A stretch of 64,000 nt of DNA, from the NCBI RefSeq assembly GCF_002979415.1, contig NZ_PCOT01000006.1, positions 96,983 through 160,982 on the forward strand, in the 5' to 3' direction. Origin of the DNA: Microbacterium sp. MYb72. GTDB taxonomy: Bacteria > Actinomycetota > Actinomycetes > Actinomycetales > Microbacteriaceae. A program made the translations under genes and the position numbers. Below are positions 25,484-34,048 of this stretch, piece by piece. Position 1 is the stretch's first letter. Every line of letters begins with the position of its first letter. The notes beneath the pieces are model-generated. The model did not search any database and had not been told where the DNA came from. It was given only the letters and a program-made list of their open reading frames with translations.

Positions 25484-25514
25484 TTGACCTCAAGTGTACT
25501 TGAGGTCTTAGCGT
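25484..25514 (+). promoter_or_regulatory. SoxR box and SoxR-type promoter
   Basis: CCTCAAGTGTACTTGAGG (25488-25505) is an 18-bp dyad almost identical to the enterobacterial soxS site. It fills the space between -35 TTGACC (25484-25489) and -10 TAGCGT (25509-25514), which are 19 bp apart. That over-long spacer is the hallmark of MerR/SoxR-activated promoters. It should drive the flavin reductase and superoxide dismutase genes. Confidence 0.92.
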
Positions 25515-25571
25515 TGCAGACGTGACCCGAACACGAGAAGCACGCGCCCCGCATCGGACGGTGCGCGCCCG

Positions 25572-26099
25572 ATGACCATGAACGACACGCGACCGGCGGC
25601 CCCGGTCCCCACCGAGGTCGGCGAGGGCCTCAAAGCCGCTTTCCGACAGCATCCGGCCGGCGTCGCGATCATCACCGCGGCGAGCCCCGCCGGGCCCGTC
25701 GGCCTGACCGCGTCGAGCGTCGCCTCCGTCGCCGTCGACCCCGCCGCCATCGTGTTCTCGGTGACCAGGGCGACCGGCAGCGCGGGGGCGATCCTCGCGG
25801 CCGACGGCTTCGTCGTCCACCTCGTCGACGACGAGCACTCCGCCCTGGCGCAGAGCTTCGCCGTGAGCGGGTCGGAGCGGTTCACCCCCGAGCAGGGATG
25901 GCGCACGCTCCCGACCGGGGAGCCGTACCTTCCGGAGGCCAGGGTCGCCCTGCGCTGCCGCCCGATCCAGAGCGTCCCCGTCGGCTCCTCCACCGTCGTC
26001 ATCGCCGAGGTGCTCGAGGTGCGGCACGGCCGCCCAGGGCGTCCGCTCGTCTACGTCGACCGTCGATTCCACGCGCTGCCTTCCGGCGGCGAGCACTGA
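25572..26099 (+). CDS. Flavin reductase family protein
   Basis: A 175-residue FMN-binding split-barrel protein of the flavin reductase-like group. Conserved parts are [16 protein letters not shown], the flavin-contacting [21 protein letters not shown] and the C-terminal [12 protein letters not shown]. These enzymes reduce free FMN/FAD with NAD(P)H or act as flavoprotein partners. ATG 25572 or 25578 could be used. It is the first gene behind the SoxR-type promoter and 29 bases upstream of superoxide dismutase, so its induction by redox cyclers is expected. Confidence 0.9.
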   Translation: MTMNDTRPAAPVPTEVGEGLKAAFRQHPAGVAIITAASPAGPVGLTASSVASVAVDPAAIVFSVTRATGSAGAILAADGFVVHLVDDEHSALAQSFAVSGSERFTPEQGWRTLPTGEPYLPEARVALRCRPIQSVPVGSSTVVIAEVLEVRHGRPGRPLVYVDRRFHALPSGGEH

Positions 26100-26128
26100 C
26101 CCCCGAACCTCCATCGAAAGGAAGACGC

Positions 26129-26758
26129 ATGTCCGCTCCGTACACCCTCCCCGAACTGCCGTACGACTACTCGGCCCTCGAACCGCACATCTCCGGAACG
26201 ATCATGGAGCTGCATCACTCCAAGCACCACCAGGCGTACGTCACCGGCGCGAACACCGCCCTGGAGCAGCTCGCCGCCGCACGCGAGACGGGTGACCTCT
26301 CCGCCGTGAACAAGCTCGAGAAGGACCTCGCCTTCAACCTCGGCGGCCACATCAACCACTCGGTGTTCTGGGAGAACCTCTCGCCCGACGGCGGCGGCTC
26401 CCCCGAGGGCGAGCTCGCCGCCGCCCTCGACGACGCGTTCGGCTCGCTCGACGCCTTCCGCGCGCACTTCACGGCCACCGCGCTCGGCGTGCAGGGCTCC
26501 GGTTGGGCCGTGCTCGCCTGGGACGGCGTCGGCGCGCGTCCGGTGATCTTCCAGCTCTTCGACCAGCAGGGCAACGCGCCCCTCGGTGTCACCCCGCTGC
26601 TGCAGCTCGACGTCTGGGAGCACGCCTACTACCTCGACTACCGCAACGTGCGCGCCGACTACGTCAAGGCGTTCTGGGAGATCGTGAACTGGCCCGACGT
26701 GCAGCGCCGGTTCCAGCGCGCCCAGGAGGCGACGAAGGGGCTCATCGTCGCGAAGTGA
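26129..26758 (+). CDS. sodA: Superoxide dismutase, Mn/Fe type
   Basis: A 209-residue protein of standard length. The metal ligands are visible: His in [12 protein letters not shown], His in [10 protein letters not shown], and Asp/His in [15 protein letters not shown]. Signature residues before the third ligand are [11 protein letters not shown]. It disproportionates superoxide in the cytoplasm. ATG 26129 follows GAAAGGAAG. It sits 29 bases after the flavin reductase gene in what is probably a SoxR-controlled operon. Metal choice (Mn, Fe or either) cannot be decided from the motifs. Confidence 0.96.
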   Translation: MSAPYTLPELPYDYSALEPHISGTIMELHHSKHHQAYVTGANTALEQLAAARETGDLSAVNKLEKDLAFNLGGHINHSVFWENLSPDGGGSPEGELAAALDDAFGSLDAFRAHFTATALGVQGSGWAVLAWDGVGARPVIFQLFDQQGNAPLGVTPLLQLDVWEHAYYLDYRNVRADYVKAFWEIVNWPDVQRRFQRAQEATKGLIVAK

Positions 26759-26806
26759 CGGATTCCCTCCGGATGCTGCCGCCACAGCGGTCCGGAGGAG
26801 CACAAT

Positions 26807-26841
26807 GTACTGCCGGGGGTCCGTCCGATCCCCGGCAGTAC
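26807..26841 (+). terminator. Stem-loop after superoxide dismutase
   Basis: GTACTGCCGGGG (26807-26818) and CCCCGGCAGTAC (26830-26841) form a perfect 12-bp stem with an 11-base loop. It ends 20 bases before the next start codon, so it separates the SoxR operon from the following gene. Confidence 0.75.
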
Positions 26842-26861
26842 GCCGTCGAGAGGAATCGCGC

Positions 26862-27290
26862 ATGACAGAGCAGCACTGGTCCGGTACGGGCACGGCATCC
26901 GACCCGTGGCGGCTGAAGACCGCTCCGCTCTCGTCGGAGTACACGATCCATCGCGACGACGAGTCCGATCCCGCGCTCCTCGTGTGCCAGGTCGGTTCCA
27001 CGAAGCTGACGTACCTCGCCCGCGCGGTCGACGACCTGCACGCCGAGCTGCTGCGCCGCGGAGACTGGGTCGTGCTGGGGGCTGCGGACGAGAAGAAGGA
27101 TGCCGCGCCCGACACGGTCGAGGCGTGGGGTCGCTCCGCCGACAACCCGGTGGGTGGCTGGTACGGGCAGCGCAAGGGGTACCGGGGCCGGTTCGGCATG
27201 TACGTGCCTCCGCTCCTCGAAGCGCTCGGGCTCGTCGAGCTGGAGCACAACCCGCGCAACAACAGGGTGCGCGCGCTTCCCTCCGCGTGA
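26862..27290 (+). CDS. Conserved small protein of unknown function
   Basis: A 142-residue soluble protein, ATG 26862 behind AGAGGAA. It begins with a G-T-G-T-A-S-D-P-W-x-L-K-T-P-type motif (SGTGTASDPWRLKTAPLSSE), has a charged middle (VLGAADEKKDAAP) and ends with a region predicted to be a small alpha/beta unit (GRFGMYVPPLLEALGL). Proteins of this length and start are common in actinobacteria and uncharacterised (possibly DUF6855, from memory). No catalytic motif is evident. It stands alone between two terminators or promoters. Confidence 0.75.
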   Translation: MTEQHWSGTGTASDPWRLKTAPLSSEYTIHRDDESDPALLVCQVGSTKLTYLARAVDDLHAELLRRGDWVVLGAADEKKDAAPDTVEAWGRSADNPVGGWYGQRKGYRGRFGMYVPPLLEALGLVELEHNPRNNRVRALPSA

Positions 27291-27332
27291 CCGCCGCGGC
27301 GTGACCTCTCAGGGAAGGCCGCGCACCGCCCG

Positions 27333-27399
27333 GTAGGCTGGGTTGCGGAGAGTCGGGAAGCCTGGTCGACACATCGTTGTCGAGACCCCGGGAGATCCC
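27333..27399 (+). promoter_or_regulatory. nhaA leader with hairpin
   Basis: A TAGGCT -10 box (27333-27338) would start a leader of about 55 bases. It contains the stem TCGACA-CATCGT-TGTCGA (27366-27383), extended by GGTC/GACC-like flanks, then GGGAG before the start codon. It could be a simple stabilising hairpin. I cannot match it to a known riboswitch class. Confidence 0.4.
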
Positions 27400-28716
27400 A
27401 TGACCATCCCTCCGCACGTCGCCCCTCAGACCTTCCCTGCGCGCGGCAGTCACCGCGAAGCCCGCCGCATCGGCGCGCTCCTGCGCAAGGAGAGCGTCGG
27501 GGGGATCCTGCTCGTCGTCATGGCGGGCATCGCCCTCGTGTGGGCGAACTCGCCCTTCGCCGACGGATACTTCGCCCTACGCGACCTCGAGATCGGCTAC
27601 GAGCCCTGGCACCTCAAGCTGAGCCTGGGCGCGTGGGCCGCCGACGGGCTGCTCGCGGTCTTCTTCTTCCTCGTGGGGCTCGAGCTCAAGCGCGAGTTCG
27701 TCGTCGGCGACCTCCGCGACGTGCGCACCGCGCTCGTGCCGGTGATCGCGGCCGTCGGCGGGGTCGTCGTCCCCGCCGTGATCTACCTCGCCGTGGTCGG
27801 CCCCGACCCCGTGCTGCTTCGCGGCTGGGCGATCCCCACGGCGACCGACATCGCCTTCGCCGTGGCGGTCCTCGCGATCATCGGCTCACATCTGCCGAGC
27901 GGGCTGAGGCTCTTCCTGCTCACCCTCGCGGTGGTCGACGACCTCATCGCGATCGTCATCATCGGCGTCTTCTACACCGACGACCTCAACCCGATGCCGC
28001 TGCCCGCCGCACTCCTCGGACTCGCCCTCTACGCGGCGCTCGCGCAGCGCCGCCGTGGCTTCTTCCTCCGTCACCGGTTCGCGGCGTGGGCGATCCTCCT
28101 CCCGATCGGCGTCGCGGTCTGGGCGTTCGTGCACGCCTCCGGCATCCACGCGACGATCGCCGGCGTGGCGCTGGCCTTCATGATCCCGGTGAAGCCCGCA
28201 GACGGCTCCTCAGAAGCCGGTCTCGCCGAGGAGTTCGAGCACCGGTTCCGCCCGCTCTCCGCGGGGTTCGCCGTGCCCGTCTTCGCGTTCTTCGCCGCAG
28301 GGGTCACGGTGGTGGGCGACGGCTTCGTGCAGACCGTGACCCATCCGGTGACCATCGCGATCGTCTGCGCTCTCGTCATCGGCAAGCCCCTCGGCATCGT
28401 CGCGGCCACCTGGATCACCACGACCGTGACGCGGAGCCGCCTGAGCGACGGACTGCGCTGGGTCGACCTCGTCGGGGTGGGGATGCTGGCCGGCATCGGG
28501 TTCACGGTGTCGCTGCTGATCGGCGAGCTCAGCTTCCCCGCGGGGGTCGCGCACGATGCGGCGAAGACGGCGATCCTCGGCGCCTCGGTGATCGCGGCGC
28601 TCGCGGCATCCGTCCTCCTCGGCCTGCGGAACCGCCGCTACCGCGCGATCTCCGAGAGGGAGGCTCTCGACGAGGACGGAGACGGCGTGCCCGACGTGTA
28701 TCAGCAGGACGCCTGA
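27400..28716 (+). CDS. nhaA: Na+/H+ antiporter NhaA
   Basis: A 438-residue NhaA family antiporter with about twelve helices. The essential aspartate pair is in [14 protein letters not shown], preceded by [17 protein letters not shown], and the N-terminal [14 protein letters not shown] motif is intact. The C-terminus adds an acidic tail ([15 protein letters not shown]) that reads like a calcium-binding DxDxDG loop, which is not part of the core family. I chose ATG 27400 because of GGGAG at the expected distance; an upstream GTG/TTG frame has no ribosome site. It exports Na+ in exchange for protons at alkaline pH. Confidence 0.95.
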   Translation: MTIPPHVAPQTFPARGSHREARRIGALLRKESVGGILLVVMAGIALVWANSPFADGYFALRDLEIGYEPWHLKLSLGAWAADGLLAVFFFLVGLELKREFVVGDLRDVRTALVPVIAAVGGVVVPAVIYLAVVGPDPVLLRGWAIPTATDIAFAVAVLAIIGSHLPSGLRLFLLTLAVVDDLIAIVIIGVFYTDDLNPMPLPAALLGLALYAALAQRRRGFFLRHRFAAWAILLPIGVAVWAFVHASGIHATIAGVALAFMIPVKPADGSSEAGLAEEFEHRFRPLSAGFAVPVFAFFAAGVTVVGDGFVQTVTHPVTIAIVCALVIGKPLGIVAATWITTTVTRSRLSDGLRWVDLVGVGMLAGIGFTVSLLIGELSFPAGVAHDAAKTAILGASVIAALAASVLLGLRNRRYRAISEREALDEDGDGVPDVYQQDA

Positions 28717-28765
28717 CACCGGGGCGTCGCGGTCGTGGCGGCGCCGACTCTGATTGGATGGCGGG

Positions 28766-29977
28766 GTGCGCGACGTCGAGGGGGAGAGGGCCGATGGCGC
28801 CCGTGGCGCAGGCATCGGAGCGCTCGTGTGGCTCGCCGTCGCCACGTTCTCGATGGGCATCGACGGCTACGTCCTCGCGGGCCTGCTCTCGCAGATCGCC
28901 GATGATCTGAGCGTCGGACCGGCGGCGGCAGGTCAGCTGATGGCGGTGTTCGCCCTGACGAGCGCCCTCGCCGGACCCGTGCTCAGCGCGCTCACCGGAG
29001 GGTGGGAGCGCAAGGCGACGATCGTCGGCGCACTCGGGGTCTTCGTGATCGGCAACCTCGTCGTCGCGCTCGCCCCCACCTACGCGGTAGCCATGACGGG
29101 GCGGGTGGTCTCGGCGCTCGGCGGCGCTCTGCTCAACGCCGTGATCAGCGCCTACGTGGTGGCGAAGACGCCTCCGGAGCGCCGAGGGCGCGCCCTCTCG
29201 CTCATCCTCGGCGGGTGGCTGACCGCCACGGCGCTCGGCGTGCCGCTCGGCCTGCTGCTCGGGCAGAGCGACTGGCGGATTCCGCTGTTCCTCGTCGTCG
29301 CCGTCGGCTCGGCGGCGCTCGTCGGCATCCTGCTCCGGGTCCCGCGGCTGCGCCTGCCTCCGCGCTCGCTCCGGGAGACGCTGCAGCCGCTGCGGGAGCC
29401 GCGTCTGCTGGCCGCGCTCGTCGTGCCCGTCGGCATCATGTGCGCGAGCTACCTCTGCTTCACCTATGCGACGCTCATCGTGGGTCCGAGGGTGGGCGGA
29501 GGGCTCGTCATGGTCCTGGTGATGTTCTGCTACGGCCTGCTGAGCCTGGTCGGCAACGTGCTCACGGGCAGGCTCACCGACCGACGCCCGCCCGTGCAGG
29601 TCGTCACCGGCATCCTGGGGCTGCTCATCGCCTCCGCGCTGCTCGGCTCGCTCGGACTGCTGCTGCCCGGCGCGCTGGGCACGGTCGCCGCGATCGTGTG
29701 GTTCTTCGCGTGCGCGGTCGGCAACGGCGGCTCCGGCGTTCCGCTGCAGGCTCGCCTCAGCGCGATGGCTCCGGACTCGGCGGCGCTCGTCTTCGCCCTC
29801 AACGGCAGCGCGATGGCGCTGGGATCGGCGCTGGGCAGCGGCCTGGGCGGGGCTGCGCTGGAGATCGGGGTGGCCCCCGATCGGCTGCTGCTGATCTCGG
29901 CCGTCGTGCTGGCGGCGACGATGCTCGTGCACCTCGCGGTGGGGCCGAGGTCCGCCGCGTCGGCGCTGCGCGCCTGA
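28766..29977 (+). CDS. MFS transporter, DHA1-like
   Basis: A 403-residue major facilitator with twelve predicted helices. The loop 2-3 motif appears as GGWERKATIVGA and the motif-C-like GWLTATALGVPLGLLLGQ is in helix 5, pointing to an efflux-type (arabinose/chloramphenicol exporter-like) member. GTG 28766 is preferred; a TTG four codons upstream is possible. It lies 49 bases after nhaA on the same strand and faces the convergent arsC-type gene. The substrate is unknown. Confidence 0.86.
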   Translation: MRDVEGERADGARGAGIGALVWLAVATFSMGIDGYVLAGLLSQIADDLSVGPAAAGQLMAVFALTSALAGPVLSALTGGWERKATIVGALGVFVIGNLVVALAPTYAVAMTGRVVSALGGALLNAVISAYVVAKTPPERRGRALSLILGGWLTATALGVPLGLLLGQSDWRIPLFLVVAVGSAALVGILLRVPRLRLPPRSLRETLQPLREPRLLAALVVPVGIMCASYLCFTYATLIVGPRVGGGLVMVLVMFCYGLLSLVGNVLTGRLTDRRPPVQVVTGILGLLIASALLGSLGLLLPGALGTVAAIVWFFACAVGNGGSGVPLQARLSAMAPDSAALVFALNGSAMALGSALGSGLGGAALEIGVAPDRLLLISAVVLAATMLVHLAVGPRSAASALRA

Positions 29978-29998
29978 GGCTCTCGGCGGCCGAGGCCG

Positions 29999-30403
29999 TC
30001 AGGCGAGGAGCTCTCCCGCGAGGGCTTCGATGCGGCGGCGGATCTCGTCGCGGATCGGCCGCACGGCGTCGATGCCCTGACCGGCCGGGTCGTCGAGAGC
30101 CCAGTCCTCGTAGCGCTTGCCGGGGAAGAACGGGCACGCGTCGCCGCATCCCATCGTGATGACCACGTCGGAGTCCTGCACCGCCTCGGTGGTGAGCACC
30201 TTCGGCGACTCCGCGGTGATGTCGATGCCCAGCTCGCCCATCGCCTCGACGGCGATCGGGTTGATCTGCTCGGCGGGCAGGGAGCCTGCCGAGCGGACCT
30301 CGATGCGGTCGCCCGCGATGTCGCGCAGGAAGCCGGCGGCCATCTGCGAGCGCCCGGCGTTGTGCACGCAGACGAACAGGACGGAGGGCACGGAGGCGGT
30401 CAT
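29999..30403 (-). CDS. Arsenate reductase / low-molecular-weight phosphatase family protein
   Basis: A 134-residue protein of the thioredoxin-coupled ArsC class. The P-loop is VCVHNAGRSQMAA, followed by GCGDACPFFPGKRYEDW, which carries the extra cysteines used for the redox relay, and DDPAGQGID with the catalytic Asp. It reduces arsenate to arsenite. No ars regulator or arsenite pump is adjacent. The start is leaderless: TACCCT (30415-30410), six bases, ATG 30403. Confidence 0.9.
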   Translation of the reverse strand: MTASVPSVLFVCVHNAGRSQMAAGFLRDIAGDRIEVRSAGSLPAEQINPIAVEAMGELGIDITAESPKVLTTEAVQDSDVVITMGCGDACPFFPGKRYEDWALDDPAGQGIDAVRPIRDEIRRRIEALAGELLA

Positions 30404-30427
30404 GACTCCAGGGTAGCCGCGCACAGG

Positions 30428-31435
30428 CTAGAGCAGGCGCGCGGTCGTACCGCGGACGTTCAGCTCGTACGGCAGCGCGACGGGCGCGCGGGTGGCGCCG
30501 TCGGCGGCGAGCTTGGCGAGCACGGCATCCGCCGCCCTCTCGCCCTGGCCCAGCGGGAACTGGTCGACCGTCGTCAGGCGGAAGAACTCGCCGAGTTCGT
30601 GGCCGTCGATGCCGACGATCGAGAGGTCCTCCGGCACGCCGAACCCGAGGTCGCGCGCGGCGAGGATCGCGCCGATCGCCATCTCGTCGGATGCCGCGAA
30701 CACCGCGGTCGGACGAGGACCAGGCCGGCCGAGCAGCTGCTTGGCCGCGCGGTATCCGCCCTCGACGGTGAAGTCGGCGGGTTCGAGGAACGCCGGGTTG
30801 AGCGGGATGCCGGCCTTCGCCAGCGCCTTCTCGAAGCCGAGGCGCCGGTTGGTCGGGATGTGGAAGTCGATGTCGAACTCGGGGTTCGCGCCGATGTGCG
30901 CGATGTCGCGGTGGCCGAGGCCGATCAGGTGCTCGGTGGCGAGCTGCGCGACGGCGACGTCGTCGACCGTCAGGGTGTCGAGCTTCGGGTTCGGACCGCC
31001 GATCGCGATGACGGGCAGGCCGAGGTCGAGCAGGTACTGGGTCTCGTCGTCGTCGAGCTCGATCGAGACGGCGATGACGGCATCCACCCGCTGGCGGCGC
31101 AGGAACGTGTCGAACACGTGGCGACGCACGTCCTTGTCGGCGGTGATGTTGTACAGCGTGATGTCGTAGCCCTCGCGCATCAGCGCCGCGGAGACGCCGG
31201 AGAGCACGGTGCTGAAGAACCACCGGTCGAGGAACGGCACGATCACGCCGATGTTGCGGGTGCGTCCGGACGCCAGGCTGGACGCTCGCGACGACACCAC
31301 GTAGCCCAGGGCGGATGCCGCCTCCTGCACCCGCAGGCGCGCGGACTCGGAGACGTGCCCGCGGCCGCTCAGCGCGCGCGACACGGTCGCCGTCGAGACC
31401 CCGGCGAGCCGGGCGACCTCATCGATGCTCGCCAT
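30428..31435 (-). CDS. LacI-family regulator of the alpha-glucosidase gene
   Basis: A 335-residue LacI/GalR protein: helix-turn-helix at residues ~3-48 (IDEVARLAGVSTATVSRALS), hinge SSRASSLASGRTRN, and a sensor domain with VIAVSIELDDDETQYLLDLG and VGIDGHELGEFFRLTTVDQ. ATG 31435 is preceded by AAAGGA. It is 97 bases downstream of the alpha-glucosidase gene on the same strand, with an inverted repeat between them. The operator-like site in front of the alpha-glucosidase gene suggests that it represses it in the absence of maltose- or isomaltose-type sugars. Confidence 0.92.
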   Translation of the reverse strand: MASIDEVARLAGVSTATVSRALSGRGHVSESARLRVQEAASALGYVVSSRASSLASGRTRNIGVIVPFLDRWFFSTVLSGVSAALMREGYDITLYNITADKDVRRHVFDTFLRRQRVDAVIAVSIELDDDETQYLLDLGLPVIAIGGPNPKLDTLTVDDVAVAQLATEHLIGLGHRDIAHIGANPEFDIDFHIPTNRRLGFEKALAKAGIPLNPAFLEPADFTVEGGYRAAKQLLGRPGPRPTAVFAASDEMAIGAILAARDLGFGVPEDLSIVGIDGHELGEFFRLTTVDQFPLGQGERAADAVLAKLAADGATRAPVALPYELNVRGTTARLL

Positions 31436-31458
31436 GGGTGTTCCTTTCGGGGGTTCCT

Positions 31459-31521
31459 CGTTCCGGTCGCGGACTCGGTCGTGATCTGACGGTGCAGAGG
31501 ACCAGGTTCGCGACCGGAACG
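31459..31521 (-). terminator. Inverted repeat between alpha-glucosidase and its regulator
   Basis: CGTTCCGGTCGCG (31459-31471) and CGCGACCGGAACG (31509-31521) are perfect 13-bp complements with a 37-base loop. It begins 12 bases after the alpha-glucosidase stop and probably reduces transcription into the regulator gene. Confidence 0.65.
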
Positions 31522-31532
31522 GGGGAGTCGGC

Positions 31533-33194
31533 TCAGGCCGTGGTATACCAGACGGCCGTGTCGACCGGGAGGGCGTCTCCCGTGAAGGGCTGGCTCTTCA
31601 GGACCACGGCGGCGCCGGCGGGCAGGGGCAGCGGCGCGGTGCCGAGGTTGGCGAGCACGTGGACGTCGCCGCGGCGGAAGGCCACGGCATCCTTCCCCGC
31701 GTCTTCCCACACCAGCGAGCCGGAGCCGAAGCCGTGCTCACGGCGCGCGGCGAGCAGCTCCTTGTACAGCGACAGGGTCGAGACGGGGTCGCCCTCCTCG
31801 GTGTCGCGCGCGTAGCTCGCCCAGTCGGCCGGCTGCGGCAGCCACGAGAGGCCGGTGTCGTTGAAGCCGAACGCCGGAGCATCCGCCTCCCACGGCAGCG
31901 GCACGCGGCATCCGTCGCGTCCGTAGCGCTCGCCGTCGGTCCGGAACCACGTCGGGTCCTGACGGAACTCGTCGGGGATCTCCATCGCCTCGGGCAGACC
32001 CAGCTCCTCGCCCTGGTACAGGTACGCCGAACCGGGCAGGGCGAGCATCAGCGTGGTCGCCGCGCGGGCGCGGGCCAGGCCGATCTTCGTGTCGGGCTTG
32101 TGCGGGGTGTTCGGGCCGATGCCCTCGCCCTGCGGGTTGTCGGCCGTCAGCGCGAGGCGCGAGGCGTGCCGCACGACGTCGTGGTTGGAGAGCACCCAGG
32201 TGCTGGGGGCCCCGACGGCGCCGAAGTCGTCGAGCGACTCGCGGATGACGTCGCCGAGAGCCTTCGCGTCCCACGGGGTCATCAGGTACGGGAAGTTGAA
32301 CGTCTGGTGCATCTCGTCGGGGCGCACCCAGAGAGCGGTCTGCTTCAGCGTCGGCATCCACGCCTCACCGCACAGCGCGCGGTCGCCGTCGTACTCGGCG
32401 AGCACCTTGTGCCAGTCGCGGTAGATGTCGTGCACGCCGTCCTGACCCCAGTACGGCACGTCCGCCTCACCGCCGCCCATCGAGTCGGCGTCTGCGGGGG
32501 GCGTGTAGTCGGGCAGCCCCTCGGCCTTGATCATGCCGTGCGCCACGTCGACCCGGAAGCCGTCGACGCCGCGGTCGAGCCAGAAGCGCAGTATGGAGCG
32601 GAACTCCTCGCGCACCTCTTCGTTGGTCCAGTCGAAGTCGGGCTGCGTGGCGTCGAAGATGTGCAGGTACCACTGGCCGGGCGTGCCGTCGGGCTCGGTG
32701 ATGCGCTCCCACATGCCGCCGCCGAACACGGACTCCCAGTTGTTCGGGGGGAGCTCGCCGTTCTCGCCCTTGCCGTCGCGGAAGATGTAGCGGGCGCGCT
32801 CGGGGCTGCCGGGGGCCGCCTTCAGGGCCTCCTGGAACCAGACGTGCTGGTCGGAGGAGTGGTTCGGGACGAGGTCGACGACGACGCGGATGCCGCGGGA
32901 GTGGGCCTGCGCGAGCATCTCATCGAAGTCGGCGAGAGTGCCGAACAGCGGGTCGACGTCGCGGTAGTCGGCCACGTCGTAGCCGGCGTCGCGCTGCGGG
33001 CTCGTCATGAACGGGCTCAGCCAGATCGCGTCGACGCCGAGCTCCCTGAGGGAGTCGAGGCGGCTCGTGATGCCGGGCAGGTCGCCGATGCCGTCGCCGG
33101 AGGCGTCCGCGAAGGAGCGGGGGTAGATCTGGTAGATGACTGCGCTGCGCCACCACTCGGAACCGGGGGCTGCGATCTGCTCAAGCTGTGCCAT
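31533..33194 (-). CDS. Alpha-glucosidase, GH13 family
   Basis: A 553-residue cytoplasmic GH13 enzyme of the alpha-glucosidase / oligo-1,6-glucosidase group. The (beta/alpha)8 barrel shows conserved region I (DLVPNHSSDQH), II with the nucleophile Asp (GFRVDVAHG), III with the acid Glu (LCGEAW), and IV (VLSNHDVVRH). The N-terminus WWRSAVIYQIYPRSF is family-typical. ATG 33194 follows TAGCCT by six bases (leaderless), and an operator-like palindrome overlaps the promoter. It should hydrolyse maltose, isomaltose or short alpha-glucans; 1,4 versus 1,6 preference is not read here. Confidence 0.93.
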   Translation of the reverse strand: MAQLEQIAAPGSEWWRSAVIYQIYPRSFADASGDGIGDLPGITSRLDSLRELGVDAIWLSPFMTSPQRDAGYDVADYRDVDPLFGTLADFDEMLAQAHSRGIRVVVDLVPNHSSDQHVWFQEALKAAPGSPERARYIFRDGKGENGELPPNNWESVFGGGMWERITEPDGTPGQWYLHIFDATQPDFDWTNEEVREEFRSILRFWLDRGVDGFRVDVAHGMIKAEGLPDYTPPADADSMGGGEADVPYWGQDGVHDIYRDWHKVLAEYDGDRALCGEAWMPTLKQTALWVRPDEMHQTFNFPYLMTPWDAKALGDVIRESLDDFGAVGAPSTWVLSNHDVVRHASRLALTADNPQGEGIGPNTPHKPDTKIGLARARAATTLMLALPGSAYLYQGEELGLPEAMEIPDEFRQDPTWFRTDGERYGRDGCRVPLPWEADAPAFGFNDTGLSWLPQPADWASYARDTEEGDPVSTLSLYKELLAARREHGFGSGSLVWEDAGKDAVAFRRGDVHVLANLGTAPLPLPAGAAVVLKSQPFTGDALPVDTAVWYTTA

Positions 33195-33200
33195 GGGATC

Positions 33201-33221
33201 AGGCTAGTGCAAACGCTTACA
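33201..33221 (-). promoter_or_regulatory. Leaderless promoter and LacI operator of the alpha-glucosidase gene
   Basis: TGCAAACGCTTACA (33208-33221) is a LacI/MalR-type palindrome (TGYAARCGYTTRCA). It directly abuts the -10 box TAGCCT (33206-33201), which is six bases from ATG 33194. A repressor bound here would block the promoter. The adjacent LacI gene is the obvious candidate. Confidence 0.7.
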
Positions 33222-33435
33222 TTCTCGCCAGAGCAGGAATCGAATCGGTTCGACGGGGGGTTCTCCGCCGCGGGTCAGGGGCTTGTTGCATCCGTGTGGG
33301 CGGAGTGGAGGCGGGATCGCGCAGGCGGGACGGCGTCGCGGGATCGTGCAGGCGTGTCCCACCGTCGGCGAGGCGACCCGCGGCCAGGGGGATGCCGGGG
33401 AGTAGTGTGGCGGCATCCGACGAGTGGAGGCTGTC

Positions 33436-33864
33436 ATGGTTCCCGAGATCAACTACTGGGCCGTCCTTCTGGCGACCGCGTCGAGCATGCTCGTCGGGTC
33501 GATCTGGTACGCGCCGAAAGTGTTCGGCACGCGGTGGTCGAAGCTGGCGAACGTCGACATGGACCGCCCCGGATCGAGCGCGACGATGGCGATCATCACG
33601 ACCGTGATCGTGAGCTTCATCACGGCGTGGGTGCTGGCCGGAGCATCCGCCATCGCCTGGCACTTCTACGGAGGATTGTTCTTCTGGGGCGCGATCATCA
33701 CCGCGGTCACTCTGTGGGCCGGATTCACCGCCGCGCGCTTCATCACCCACGACGCGTTCGAGGGGCGCCCGACCGCGCTGACCACCATGAACATCGCGCA
33801 CGAGCTCGTGACCGTGGTGGTCATGGCCGTGCTGATCGGCGTGTGGCCGCCCGCACTCGGCTAG
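33436..33864 (+). CDS. DUF1761 family membrane protein
   Basis: A 142-residue membrane protein with four predicted helices, matching DUF1761 in size and motifs: WAVLLATASSMLVGSIWYAP at the start and GGLFFWGAIITAVTLWAGFT, then INIAHELVT-like MNIAHELVTVVVMAVLIG near the end. GGAGG at 33426-33430 precedes ATG 33436. Its function is unknown. The 241 bases upstream contain the promoter of the divergent alpha-glucosidase gene and nothing else I can name. Confidence 0.85.
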   Translation: MVPEINYWAVLLATASSMLVGSIWYAPKVFGTRWSKLANVDMDRPGSSATMAIITTVIVSFITAWVLAGASAIAWHFYGGLFFWGAIITAVTLWAGFTAARFITHDAFEGRPTALTTMNIAHELVTVVVMAVLIGVWPPALG

Positions 33865-34048
33865 TCCGCGGAGAACTGATCGCGATGGCGTCTCCTCGGT
33901 CGCGGCGTCGGCATTCGACGAACGGACAGGGGATGCTGGACCTTCGCCGCTACCCCGTTGTCAACCAGCATGCCAGGATTCTGAACACGACCTCCTGGTC
34001 GTCCGCGCGTCCGCGCCCGTGGACCGCGGCTGAGTCCGAGAGGTCTCC

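Noticed and set aside
26862..27290. Toxin or antitoxin gene
   Set aside because: It is single, has no partner gene and shows no known toxin or antitoxin motif.
29999..30403. Part of an ars operon with the SLC13/ArsB-type permease at 4.8 kb
   Set aside because: The genes are 25 kb apart and no ArsR is near either, so no operon can be claimed.
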